Source: Antennarius striatus
Lineage: Eukaryota > Chordata > Actinopteri > Lophiiformes > Antennariidae
Direction of reading: 5' to 3'
Length of the DNA: 64,000 bases
Assembly (NCBI RefSeq): GCF_040054535.1
Contig: NC_090785.1
Coordinates: 12,128,501-12,192,500 of the forward strand
Position numbers and translations under genes: made by a program. The stretch's first letter is position 1, and every line of letters starts with the position of its first letter. Of this stretch, positions 11,898-24,200 are shown piece by piece. Below the pieces are notes generated by a model. That model was not told the DNA's origin and ran no database searches. It was given only the letters and a program-made list of their open reading frames with translations.

Positions 11898-14470
11898 CAC
11901 GTTTGCCAAAGCCAACTGGCCATGAGGCTGACTCATTGCCAGTTCTTGGACTGTTGATGGGATAGACCACCAATTTTTAAAGATAGAATAACAATTTGTA
12001 AAATGCGAAATGCGATATTTAGTGACCCACATTACTTATATCACTATATAATGATAAGAGATAAAGTAATTTCTTAATGAATATTTTAAAGAAGATATTA
12101 TAGGTATTATAGGTATAGGAAATATAAGGTACGGTGGGAATGATTTACATCCTTGTGCAAGAAAAAATAGGTTGAGCATTTCCCTTGGCTTCAGTGACAT
12201 ATTGCAGTAAAGATGACTGTGATATTTGCACAGGCTGCCCTTGTAAATGGTACTCTGTTTCACAGGAAATAAATTCACCTCTACATTCCATATGTTTAGA
12301 GCTCACATCTGCACTTATTCTGCTGGTAATTACCAAAAAAACATTCAGTAGGACAAGGATTACTAGGGTCTTTTAATGTGTTTGTCATTTTTTGTAAAGT
12401 AGTGAAATCATGTTAATTAATTATTTAAAAGTCACAAAAACACCATTAATCATTGGTTTATTCTTGGAAAAAACAAGAGCACTTTGAATGATTACTCGCT
12501 TGATCCTTGTCAGATTTCCATTGAGGGAAATAGAGTCTGATAGATGTCATAATAAAGCGATTCATTTTATTTAATAATTCCCTACTATTTCCTGTAAATG
12601 GACCTTTTTTTTTTGAGCTGATTGTTGGCATTTATGTCGTAGAAATTTAATGAAGCATTAATCTACTGTAGATATGATGGAGACTTTTTGCTAAAGCTAA
12701 CTATCTCACCTGGTCTCCGTAGATGATATCTCAGCATTTAAATCTTCAAACTCATTTACTGTACATGCATTATGAAAATAACTAATGTAATTTTCAAATG
12801 ATTTGTTCTATAAAAAACAAAACCCAAATACATCAATTTCTATCTCAAAATGGACACAGACCTGATAGTCTTGTCTTGATGACTGAAGGACTAAAAATAA
12901 ATCAAAAATGTTAGCGTTCTTACAATTTGTAGTTAGAATCAAGGAAACAAGGGAGAACTCATACTAAGTGAAAAATCCTCCTCTTATTTCTGTTAAACAC
13001 TCCCCTCCTCTCTGTTGCAGTGCTGTTAAAACTATTTGTCCCTGAATCAGTAAATGTGATTTTGGCATTTATTCTAACGAAACTGTCAAACTCAATAAAA
13101 CTGAACTGAAAGTAAAAATAAAATTGATGTAACTTTTCCTGTAATTTGATGAACTGATGTTGAAAAGCAGTATTTGGACCAAACTCAAGTAACAAAGACA
13201 CCATTGTATGTTATGGACAGGTGACGACCTGAATACGGTTCTACTGAAGCAAACATTTTAGTTTGGAGGTTGGTGCACAGGAAAAAAGAAAACCTCAGTC
13301 ATGTCCTCCTCAGATTAGAAAATTGGGGTAAGAGGGGAGGTAATGTGAGGGTTTACTGGCAGGGCACCATTGATTAGAAAGGGGTCAGTATTCAGAGTGA
13401 TGTGGAGCAGCCATATTCAGTAACAGCATCTCATCCTTTTGCCAAAGCCAACATCTGGAGTCGTCCAACAGAACAGCAGCAGTAGCAGTACCCCCAGTCC
13501 CCTCTTCTCTTTCAGCCCCTTATTGCATTTCATGAGTCCCCAGAAAAGCTATACAAAAAAAGTAATATTTCAGAGAGTTTTGTTTAATCAATATTTGAGA
13601 CAAATGCATTTGAATTTAAAATCTTTATTCTTTGAAGTTCAGAAAAAAAATATTCAGTAAAAAAAAATGCAACTGCAGAAACAGGCGGGTCAAAAGGTTA
13701 AATAACATACACTTTTAAAAAGGTTCTGCTGCCTTATTTTTAAATTTTTAATGCATCTCGTGACAGACTGAAACTGTCATAATACACTGTTGTTGCATGT
13801 TTCAGAAGAAGAAGAAGAAGAATCAGAAGAAGCAATAAAAAGGAAGAAATACAAGTCCTAAGTTTCAACTTAAAGGAAATGAAAACGTTTGTCACACCAC
13901 ATCTCTGTATGACTAACAGTATGCCTCAGTAAACTTAGTGAACTTCTTTAACACACCTGACATGACCTGGTACTCTATTTGAATTGCCAGAATTGCACAG
14001 ATGCAGTTTACACGAATGCATTTCGTGTAAACATTTCCTTTTATTCTTGGGCTATTTTGATGTTGTGTAATAACATAAAAATAAATTCTGAGAAAAAAAA
14101 TACTGAAAATAACTCTCAGAAACCAGATAAAATATTTGTCCAACATCTAATGGTCAATGAAGCATGTCCCTGCAGGGTATTGCAATCTAAGTGTTTCCAG
14201 AAAAATCTGTCATCAAACTATTTCGTGGTTAATGGTCAGATTCTTTGTTTTTCAGTTCAATAATTGCATAATGGAAGCACTACATGTGGTACCAGCCTCC
14301 CTCAGACTTCAGACGATCAGGATTTGTGGACAAGTTAATGTTTGCACATGAGTTGGAGTGTTAGTGTGTGCTGTTTGTGGTTGTGTTGTTGTGTTGGTTG
14401 TGAGAGAAGTTGTTGAGTTAGCTGCAGTTACACCTCTAGAATAGAAAACAGTCAAATGCCATAAGTATGG

Positions 14471-14576
<106 letters not shown>

Positions 14577-15012
14577 GCGCGCACACACACGAACACTCAT
14601 GCTCACACTCTTTCTCCATGTCTCTGGTGTTTCCATGTTATTTCTTACTCTGGAACCAACATATTACTTATCATAAAATTGCTATGATTACTTACAGTAC
14701 ATTGAGCCCCTAGGCTTGATTGCACAACATCTGTGGTTTTTCGGTTTAAGGGAGTATTTAAAAGCAATTCCTTACATAACAAATGTGTAAAATTTCAGGT
14801 GCACCTCAATCATTTCCTTACTTGACCTTCCTGAGTTGCTGCAATTCTTCCCCAAAGACGCCTTAGCTGGCACATTTTTCTTTTAATTAATTGCTATTTT
14901 ACCTTCCAGCAAATTCTGATTTTGATCTCATTTTCTGTTAGGACATGTTACACCTTGAGAATCTGAGTTTACAATAGATTTAGGTAAGGCTAGTTTCAGA
15001 CTGTCATTTCAG

Positions 15013-15135
15013 ATTCATCCATCCATTAATCCTCTTGTAGATGAGATGATCAAAACTGTCTCGTCTACAGCTGCTTATTTGCCTTGCGGGTCAAGGGTCT
15101 TATAAAACTTATCTCAGCTGGCTACGGGCGACGCC
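15013..15135 (-). repeat. fragment of the common fish SINE-like repeat
   Basis: The run 'atccatccattaatcctc', 'ctgcttatttgccttgcgggtcaaggg', 'ttatctcagctggctacgggcg' preserves the landmark order of the repeat at 4535-4880, although shortened and diverged. Confidence 0.55.
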
Positions 15136-15973
15136 GCCAATTGTCTTTGCTCGATGTACAATAGGCTTTCCAGAGGAAAAACATGAGAATGAAGGAGTTC
15201 TCTCTGTCGTGTATTCTTCACTGCTCTCCCCTTCAGAGCTTATCTGCAGACTGGTGCAGTTATAGGCTGTAGACAAAATATGGTAAAGCAACACACAGAA
15301 GCACACTAATGTTGTAACTGAGTCTGTGACGACACTCTGGATGATTTGTGAATTATTTCTTTGACACCTGATTGGAGATGTCATCAGAGTCAGGATAGTC
15401 TGCTCTGCCTCTGTCCTCAGGTCAACATCAGGAATCATAAGTGGGTTTGTGAGTGCAGTGTAGTCAAGATGGGGAACAGTGTGTGTGATTGTAGGACCTC
15501 GCAGACCTGGAGACTCCGGTCTTCCCCACACGCCTTGTTTTCCTGTGTGAGGGTCTCTCTGTAGAGTCTCTGAATTATTTTTTATTTTGCTTTCTAGTAA
15601 TTTGTACGTTCGGCACAAAGTTTCATAGAAATCCAAATGGCACGAAGAACGAGATGCAAGAATGAACAGGAGGCAAGACATATATGAAGATTTCCAAAAT
15701 TTTGCTTTGAGACATCAGGATCCTATTTAAAGTTAATGCTTTAAAGCAAAATGTTAACTGTAATCAAATTCCTAAGATAAAAATAAAAAAAGTATTAATC
15801 CTGAAAAACAAAACTAAAAAACAAACAACAACAACACTTGCATCACTTGCAGAAAAACTATATCACAAGATATATCATGTAACATACAGGCTAACTCTTG
15901 CTTCCTAGAAACATGCCTTTGTGCTGCTGCTTGGAGGGGGCTGATGTTATTTCAGTGGGGCAGCGAGGCAAAT

Positions 15974-15980
15974 GGGCGGG
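15974..15980 (+). promoter_or_regulatory. GC box upstream of arsi
   Basis: A GGGCGGG Sp1-type box lies 213 bp upstream of the arsi start codon, in otherwise AT-rich DNA. No convincing TATA box was found between it and the ATG. It may mark the arsi core promoter, but an untranslated exon further upstream cannot be excluded. Confidence 0.3.
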
Positions 15981-16192
15981 TTTTATGCAGTCACTTGGGA
16001 AAGAGAAATGTTTTTAAGGGAGATGCAAACATGCTAGGGACTCAGTGAAGATGCAGGTTTAGACTTTCTTTGAGTGGAGTCTATGTTTAATGGTAATTCA
16101 GGAGCAAATTTTAAATAGTTTCATCCTCACTACGCAATGACCAGTACTGATAACTCTTTAGTTTGACTGCTTGTAAGTGATATAGGGAGACC

Positions 16193-16506
16193 ATGGCAAC
16201 AACAGCTCTGACCGGTTTCTCTATGATGAGTCTGCTCAGCCTCGGGTACCTGACCTGGGACCTGATGAGTCCAAACCGGCTGGACAATGAGCCTGACCAA
16301 ACTTTTTTTGACAGGTCACCTGTCCCTCTTCCTCCTCACATCATTTTCATCATGACAGATGATCAGGGATTCAATGACATCGGCTACCACAGCTCTGATA
16401 TCAGGACACCAGTCCTAGATAAACTGGCTGCTGATGGAGTCAAGCTGGAGAACTATTACATCCAACCCATCTGCACCCCATCCCGCAGTCAATTCATCAC
16501 CGGCAG
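16193..16506 (+). CDS. arsi: arsi exon 1 (signal segment and catalytic Cys)
   Basis: The exon starts at the first in-frame ATG that gives the family-typical N-terminus ([14 protein letters not shown]) and ends at AG|GTAAAG. It encodes residues 1-104 plus two bases of Arg105, including the first sulfatase signature. Splitting just after FITGR is the normal ARSI intron position. The intron holds the dispersed repeat at 16699-17020. Confidence 0.95.
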
Positions 16507-18897
16507 GTAAAGTATCCTCGGAATGGTTGCATGGTTCATATTTATTACTATTAGGATTGGATATGTATTACTTAGCTTTATTTATTTAGTACTTTATTGA
16601 ATTGTAAACTTGTTCTATTTTGGTCATATAAGCAAACTGTGGTGCCTGCTGCTTCGTGATTATGCATAATATATTTTTGTAGCAAAGGAATAGCTGATAC
16701 ACTAAACCCCTGCGCTTTCACGCATCAATTTTAGTAGGTAGTCACGTGATACAGTACGTGCATTCTATTGGCTGACGGAATCCTGTGTTCCGTGAGTCAG
16801 CGCACTTCTATGAGGCACAAAATTGCTTTAGACAGTCGATAAGAGTGTGGGAAAAGGTAATACAGATAGAAGGTGGTTTAATACCAGTATGGGGAGGGTT
16901 TATAAACGTTTAAATTACCGTAGATAGTAAGATAAATAGTTCATCTCTAAATCGGGGAATTTTTTATTTGTGTGTGGTTCCTGGAACGCAGTAACTGCAA
17001 GTAATGAGGGTGCACTGTATATTTAAAAGCAAAGATAACAATTTTGTATGGCTTAAAACACAAATAACTCCTGAAATGCCATAAAATAGTTTCATATTTC
17101 CATTTGCTATTTTGTCTTTATCAGCTGAGATCCCACTGAAATATAAAATTGATTGTTGCTGAATGAAAATTTACTCAAAATGGGTTAAACTTAGGTTTAG
17201 TATTTTTAAAAATGTTTAACCTCAACCAGAAAATAACAAAATAAAGCCGGATAGTAGTTTATTTTATTAGCACTTTTTTCTTTAGTTCACTATTAGATAA
17301 ATCAAAACAAAGACAGATCAAGGTTCAATCGAAAAACAAAAGAAGAAAGGTGTGGGCTACAAACCTTCTCACGGCTTTTAATGTGGGATGTCTTTTGTCA
17401 TCTTCCATCTTCCCTTATTTAGTGTAATTTTGTATTCATCAGTTGGATGTGTTTATAACACACTCTTACAGTCTCCTTAATTATTGACCCTACAGGTACC
17501 AAATTCACACTGGCCTACAGCACTCCATTATTCGACCCCGCCAGCCCAACTGCCTTCCCTTTAACCAGATTACTCTTCCCCAGAGACTACAGGAGCTTGG
17601 CTACTCCACCCACATGGTTGGTAAGTGGCACCTGGGTTTCTATAAGAAGGAGTGCCTGCCCACTCGGCGTGGCTTTGACACGTACTTTGGCTCCCTAACG
17701 GGCAGTGTGAACTACTACACCTATGACTCCTGTGATGGTCCTGGGCTATGTGGCTTTGACCTCCATGAAGGGGAGTCAGTTGCCTGGGATCAGAGGGGAA
17801 AATACTCAACCCATCTCTACACGCAGAGAGTCCGCAAGATCCTGGCAACCCATGATCCACTATCACAGCCACTGTTCATCTTCCTCTCCTTCCAAGCTGT
17901 CCATACACCTCTGCAGTCTCCTAGGGAATACATCTATCCCTACCGAGGGCTGGAAAATGTGGCACGCAGGAAATATGCTGCCATGGTTTTAGCTGTAGAT
18001 GAGGCTGTGCGGAACATAACATATGCTCTACGCAAGTATGGTTACTACCAGAACAGTGTCATTATCTTCTCTACTGACAATGGAGGACAGCCCTTGTCTG
18101 GTGGCAGCAACTGGCCACTCAGAGGACGTAAAGGCACCTACTGGGAAGGTGGAGTCCGGGGTCTCGGATTTATCCATAGTCCTCTGTTAAGGAAGAAGAG
18201 GAGGGTGAGTAAAGCGCTGGTGCACATCACTGACTGGTACCCCACACTAGTGGGATTAGCAGGTGGCAATGAGTCCCTGTTGGAAGGGGTAGATGGATAT
18301 GATGTTTGGGAGGCCATCAGCGAGGGAAAAGAGTCACCAAGGTTGGAGATCCTTCACAATATTGACCCTCTGTATAACCATGCACGCGGTGGCTCCCTGC
18401 AGAGAGGATATGGGATCTGGAATACAGCTGTGCAGGCCTCCATACGAGCTGGAGACTGGAAACTCCTAACAGGAGACCCTGGCTATGGAGACTGGATACC
18501 CCCACAGATGCTTCCAGGATTCCCGGGTGGCTGGTGGAACCTGGAGCGCCACACCGAGCCCCGGAAATCTTTGTGGCTTTTCAACATCTCTGGAGACCCC
18601 TATGAGCGTTTTGATCTTTCTGAGCAGAGACCAGATGTTGTTAAAGAGCTGCTAGCTAGACTGGTGTACTACAATCGTACTGCAGTGCCCGTAAGGTACC
18701 CGTCAGAGGACCTACGGGCTGACCCCCAACTAAATGGAGGTGCCTGGGTGCCATGGGTTGGAGATGAGGAGGAAGATAGCTGGGACACTGTCCATCTCAA
18801 AAAGAACAATGACTGGAAGAAGAAGAAGCTTAAACGGTCTCAAAGCAGGTTGTTTTTCAGGAGACTCAACACTCGAATGATGTCTAACAGGATATAG
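16193..18897 (+). CDS. arsi: arylsulfatase I, two-exon gene
   Basis: Arsi is a secretory-pathway sulfatase that hydrolyses sulfate esters after its active-site Cys is oxidised to formylglycine by SUMF1. The coding exons are 16193-16506 and 17496-18897, joined in phase 2, giving 571 aa (human ARSI is 569). A hydrophobic N-terminal signal segment (about residues 8-22) precedes the metal-binding TDDQG (D56, D57). The sulfatase signature CTPSR carries catalytic Cys94. The second signature GKWHLG (K148) and DNGG (D299, N300) follow. The family-typical basic end, [14 protein letters not shown], is intact. Several N-glycosylation sequons are present. ARSJ is the closest alternative, but the synteny with cdx1 and pdgfrb supports arsi. 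Confidence 0.96.
16699..17020 (+). repeat. MITE-like element, copy 1 (arsi intron 1)
   Basis: This approximately 320-bp element ends in 'gagggtgcactgta'. The core 'gtcacgtgatac..gtacgtgcattctattggctga' and 'cagtcgataagagtg' recur in reverse complement at 48907-49236 inside a pdgfrb intron. Partly inverted ends and the absence of coding sequence suggest a non-autonomous DNA transposon. I cannot name the family. Confidence 0.75.
17496..18897 (+). CDS. arsi: arsi exon 2 (rest of the sulfatase domain)
   Basis: The exon begins after tctacag... 'ccctacag' at 17495 and completes Arg105, then reads [14 protein letters not shown] and stays open to TAG at 18895-18897. It carries the remaining sulfatase fold and the whole C-terminal half in a single long exon, as in other ARSI/ARSJ genes. 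GC content is clearly above that of the flanking introns. Confidence 0.96.
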
Positions 18898-20939
18898 GAA
18901 GGTCATGATGTAAATATCATAATCACCTACAGGAGATGATATGTGACACCACCTGTATGAAGGATTGCTCTGTTACTTAATGGAACATTTTAAAAACAAG
19001 TTTTTACTTTGGCTGAACATGGAACCAAGATTCTTCAGGATTCAGCTGCATAGTTGACAACAAGTTGTAGCTGCAGACTTATATCAGAATTAATTCATGA
19101 AATATTAGCCAGCTGAAGAAATCATCTGCAGCAAGTATAATGACTGTAACTGCCATCTACCTCTATGTAAATGTGACATTTGTTGCTTGATGAAAGTAAT
19201 TACTAGATCACAACCCTGACTTTATCAATAACAATCAATGTTCTGTATTGTTTTGATGTATTTCCGTTTATCAGTTCTCATCAGTATGAAGTGTTTTACT
19301 TTCAGTAAAGTCACTTCCAGGATCACTTAAGTTCATGAAAAGTTTAAAAGGTTTTGAAAATATAGCAAATTTTCTTCATAGTTTAATCATAACTTAGCAC
19401 AAGATTATTAGTGTGAAAAGATTAGTGTCATCCTGTGAGTGGAGAGAAACCATCGGAGTGAATATGTCTGTGGTTGGGTTTTGCAAATTCAGCAAAAAAC
19501 ACAAATTGCTGATCATTTTAACTCCGTGGATACCCTCAGCTCAACACTACATTTGATAATTTTTCAGCTGATTTTTAGATTTTGCATCCTTTCTCACCAC
19601 TAGTCACATGAAACATTAACAAGCATCTGTTTTTAAAGAAAAACTTCCGAGTAAAACGAAATTAGGCACCCTGCCAAGCACCAGGCAGTGTAAATTGTGG
19701 CTTACTTGTGATCATGAAGTATTTAGCAGCTAAAGTGCTGACCATTACCTAAATTAATATTGGACTCCTATGAATCAATGTAATCAATGGTAACATTACT
19801 TTGTAACTGTTGGAAGTGTAAGTAACTAAAAAATTGGATTACTATGGATTACTATGTTTCCAAGTATATACAATAGAAGAGAAGAAACAAAAGCTCATAA
19901 AATTTGAATCATGAACTCTACAAGAGAAATCTGTACTATTTTGCTGTTCACAAAGCCATATAAGCTTATATCCCTTTCATCATATTGAGCTTTGCACAGA
20001 AATATTTGTCTGGAATGCAGAAATTTTTTTCTACATTGGTCGTAGTTAAGTTTCCTCTGACCTACAGACCGTCAGAATTAAATCTAGGATTTTACTTTTT
20101 TCAGAGTAGTTGCAGTTTTCCTGCTTTTTGAGTAAAGTACAACTTAAAGTAATGAAAATATGAACTGAAGTGAAACTCCCTAATGGGTGAGAGATGAAAT
20201 ATGTTCAAGCTTTTCTCCACTTATTGCATGCATACAGGCCATTTTTGTGCATGTATGCGCATGCTCTGGCCTGTGAAAAAAAGTCCAGACTTAATTCATC
20301 ACAGTGATCTATCGTGACGTGCATGACTCAGAATCTTCAAAGATATCTGAAAATATAGTGTTTATAAGAGTAAAAAGTTAGTTTTGATGCTGAGTTAGTT
20401 CCCAAGGCAGAGAGCGTAGTCCTATTTCATGTCTATCTTCAAGCTGTCATATCAAATAAAGGTTAAAAAGTACAAAAACCGCAGGAAAACAGCAACATTT
20501 TGTTTTGCACCGCCTCTTAAAGCCACATACATCGTTGTTAGTCTCACTTCCATTTTTGGGTGGAAGATTCAGAAGAAAAACGAACTTGCAACTACATTGA
20601 AAAAGCTGTTGTCTCAGTTCCTCAGATGAGATTTCAATGCTCTGACAAACCTTCAATTCCTGTTGGTGTGTCCGAAGATCTTCACACATGTTGTTGAGGT
20701 GACTTGAAGTGAGAAGACTTATCAGAACACTTCCTTCTTACCAGAGAACCTCACCTACTGGCTGACATTCATCATTTTGTCTTGTAGCAGGTTTAAAATT
20801 GGTAAAGTCACTGATCTTTTTAAGGTAAATGTTATTCTGGAAGAGCACGGAGTGAGTTCTTGCTCTTCTTGTGACATTTGTTGGAGTAACATATGGTAAG
20901 ACGAACATTTGTGGAACATTATAATAGCAAACCATTCCA
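18898..20939 (+). other. arsi 3' UTR and intergenic sequence
   Basis: No further exon is visible. The first good AATAAA downstream on the arsi strand is at 20455-20460, which would give a 3' UTR of about 1.56 kb. Earlier weaker signals may be used. The rest is AT-rich and featureless. Confidence 0.35.
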
Positions 20940-21278
20940 GCTGGTTTGTTATCAATGTGCCTTCCTCAGCTCCATTTCCAGTTGTTGACTCTGCATGTGA
21001 CGTCACACACAACACATCTTTCAATTTCAGTGGCCATCAGCTGTGGTTTAAGAAACAGCTTCCCACTGGACCCATAAATGCTTTCTTTTCTAAGGAAAGA
21101 AACGGTGGCCATACAGCCAGTATTCAGGAATAATACAGAGTATTTTTAATTAACAATGAAACACTGGGGATCACAAATGTGGAGAGGAATGATTCTGGTC
21201 AATACTAAAGTAGAGGTGCTTTATCCAAATGGGATACAGTATTTATGAAAAACATTAATATAACTTTGGTTATTCAAG
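20940..21278 (+). pseudogene. decayed Ig V-type exon of a SLAM/CD2-like receptor
   Basis: The + strand reads FLINNETLGITNVERNDSGQY at 21146-21208, a classic V-type E-F loop (compare NGTLIINKLRRTDEGQY in the intact gene at 26.8 kb). A stop comes directly after the Tyr. After a frameshift it ends NINITLVIQ followed by a GT donor at 21279, the same exon-end pattern as exon 2 of the intact receptor. No open frame spans it, so it is a relic of a tandem relative. Confidence 0.65.
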
Positions 21279-24200
21279 GTAATCTTTGTAAGTTGTAACC
21301 ACATTTTCTTACTTTTTTACACGTAATCAATGTGTCAAACTGTGCTATAATTCTATCATAGCAATCTCAGTTCACTGAAAATAATAATGGACTTCTGTAA
21401 GTTCCCTCAGATTCTCACAGAGAACACTGGAACTCCTTCTGCATTTAGTATTTACTGGCCTTCAAACACCTGCTGAAATGATGAATGTTTGTTTCTCACA
21501 AAACTATAAACTTTAAACTATAAACTTTCTAAATTTCCCAGTTTGGGATAAATAAAGTCTATCTATCTATAAATGTCAGTTTGTAATAATTTATAATTAT
21601 TATTATTATTATTACTGTTATTATGAAGTACAGTATTTAAAGCTGAGAATATGAATAAAATGTGTCAAATTCATAATGATGCTTGCCGTGCATGATAAGA
21701 AGTTATCCAGATAATACTCTCACAAGTGAACCCAAGTTTTAACTGAATGAAAATATTTTTGTTGAATACAATCTTGGGTGACTTTATTTCGGGCATTTTT
21801 TTTGCAACTTTGTTATTTTACTTATTTAGGACCATGTATCAGTTTGGGGCAATATATTTCAAATACAGTGTAGTTGAATGTCTTGCAGCTGTGTAAAATT
21901 ACCAAAAAATATTAGGCATTTATAGACAAACTTGAATGACTGAAGTAGTTTATTTCTAAGCGATGTCTGTCTAGCTTCTCTGTAGTTGGTGCTAAAGAGC
22001 ATCAGTCATGTGGAGTTATGAGGACATCTGGAGGCTTTGTTTGGGTTTAACTCACTTTATGTCCTAGCTAAGTAACTTTTGTGTATACAGTATTCACTTT
22101 AAATTATGACTTTTAGTTTAGTTTTCTGTCTGCTGACGTTTGTGTTTTATAGTACTTGGAGATTATCTGTTAGATTATCTGATTATCTGTTGTTTCACAA
22201 TCTAAAATATATTTTAATTTTAATATTTTGTTTAATGAATGTAGAAAAATTCAATCAGACCGATGCAATGGTTCACTGAGAAAGCCAATTCAATCCTTGA
22301 GATGCAGATACTGGATCTTCTGGATCATTTCTTCAATGTTACCACATGAAGCTTTTTTAAAGAAAAACAACACAAACAAAATAAAACAAACAAACAAACA
22401 AAAATTTTGATTGGCTAAGGCCTTTCAATGTAAACAACGAATAATGACATTTCAGTCTGCTCATGGTAGACTGCGCATGTATGCTGAATGAAGTCATCCA
22501 GAGGTTCATCTGGAAGGTGCTGACTGGGCCAAGAGAGATTGAATAAAAAGGAGTCAAGGAAGACTGGACTGTTTCTGAGGCTCTCAGAGTCTCACAGTGA
22601 TCTATTTACCCTGGTAGTTACAGAATCAAGTATCATTTGCAAATTGTCCAGGGTAGATTATAAACTATGAAAGTAAACCACCTGACGATATGTTAACATT
22701 TCAGGACAAATAATGATGAATACATAATAAATAATAAAATTCATCACATATCTCTGCCTTGAAATGCTTTTAGGCAGTCTACTTCATTAGATGCTGAGTG
22801 TAAAATGGGTCTCTTTATTACAAGCTTTGTTTCATTTCAAACGTTTCAGTTACGTAATTCTTCATTTCAAGTCAACAGTTTCCAGTGGAGGGCGACAGAG
22901 AACTTCAAAGAGAAGTAGGAGAGTGAGGAGTTGAAACCAGGCTCATGTAGAGATACAGTATCTGATAAAGTGTGACTGCTTTGGGCTAAAAGCATTTTAT
23001 ATCTCTGTTTTAAATAAAGAAGTAATTAGTGGAGTTCAGTACTATTCAATTTAGCAGGGGTTGTATTATCATATCTATGTGCAAAAGTCAAACCAATAAT
23101 TTGTTTATCTCATCAGCAACAACTCTTACAATTTCTGCTTCCATGCATGTGGTGGACAACACAGAAAACATTATGGTGGGGGTGCGAATTTTGTGTCTGT
23201 GTCTGTGTGAGAAAAACTCTACATCATAACAGAGGCTTAAATACTCCTTTCGCATGCCGTCATCATAGGACTTAATTTGGCCTTTTCACCTTTCCTGTTG
23301 GTTTCAGTTTCCTTTTATTCACATCTCTGTTAACTTCTGAGCGGGGAAGGAACACACGATTGGCTCGTGAACCGCGATGAAAAGAGGACTGTTCAGTGTG
23401 GACTTTTGTGTTACTGTATTTCTTTTTTTTAAAATTATTGTGGGGGTGTCACCCCGTAGGAGCCGATTAATGTGATGGGTCTCCTGTGGTAAACTGGTGC
23501 TCAGGTGTAAGTAGGAACCATTGTTGGACAGTTTAGGTGTCTGCCTGGAAGCATTAACAGTTCTTTTGATCACAAGAGGCTGAACTTGGAAGGTTTTACT
23601 ATTTGATGTTAATTATTGGTCGTGTTAACTCAGAAAATTAATGGAAATAAAACAACATGTCAGACCTTTGATTAACCAGAATCGTGTTATTCACTTAAGT
23701 GTGGGGGAATACCTGACTTAAAGCTTGGCTTAGCCTCTACACCACCGAGGATAATATCATAAAAACCAGAGTGGGCATTGATTCCCCATCACCTCAACAA
23801 ATCACACCCTGATTATGGTGATCTCTCAAAATGTCCTTAGAGTTTTGACTGTAACAACTTTGTCATGATCAAAATGTAGGACTGTCAAGATGAAATTGAA
23901 AGCAAAAAATAGTTTGATGATGTTACATCAGCCATACCTTTGTCTTTACTCCATCTGTTACATCTAAAGACAGAGTTATCATCAACCCGTCCTTGTGCTA
24001 GATACGATGCTTATTTAACATGATATTTTCTTATTGTTTATGCAATCAAAAGGCATCATTCCTTTCTAGGTTCAAGGAAAACCCTCTAAGCCTAAATTCA
24101 TATTTAACACAAACTTAAAAACACATAAAACATTTGATTTTCTGTACCAGACATGCTAATGGTCTGTAAAACACGACACCAAATAGATTCGGATTTCCCG

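Noticed and set aside
15109-15681. 190-codon - strand ORF, one of the longest in the window
   Set aside because: It has no recognisable domain, overlaps a SINE-like fragment at its 3' end, has no supporting splice pattern and lies just upstream of arsi in noncoding-looking DNA.
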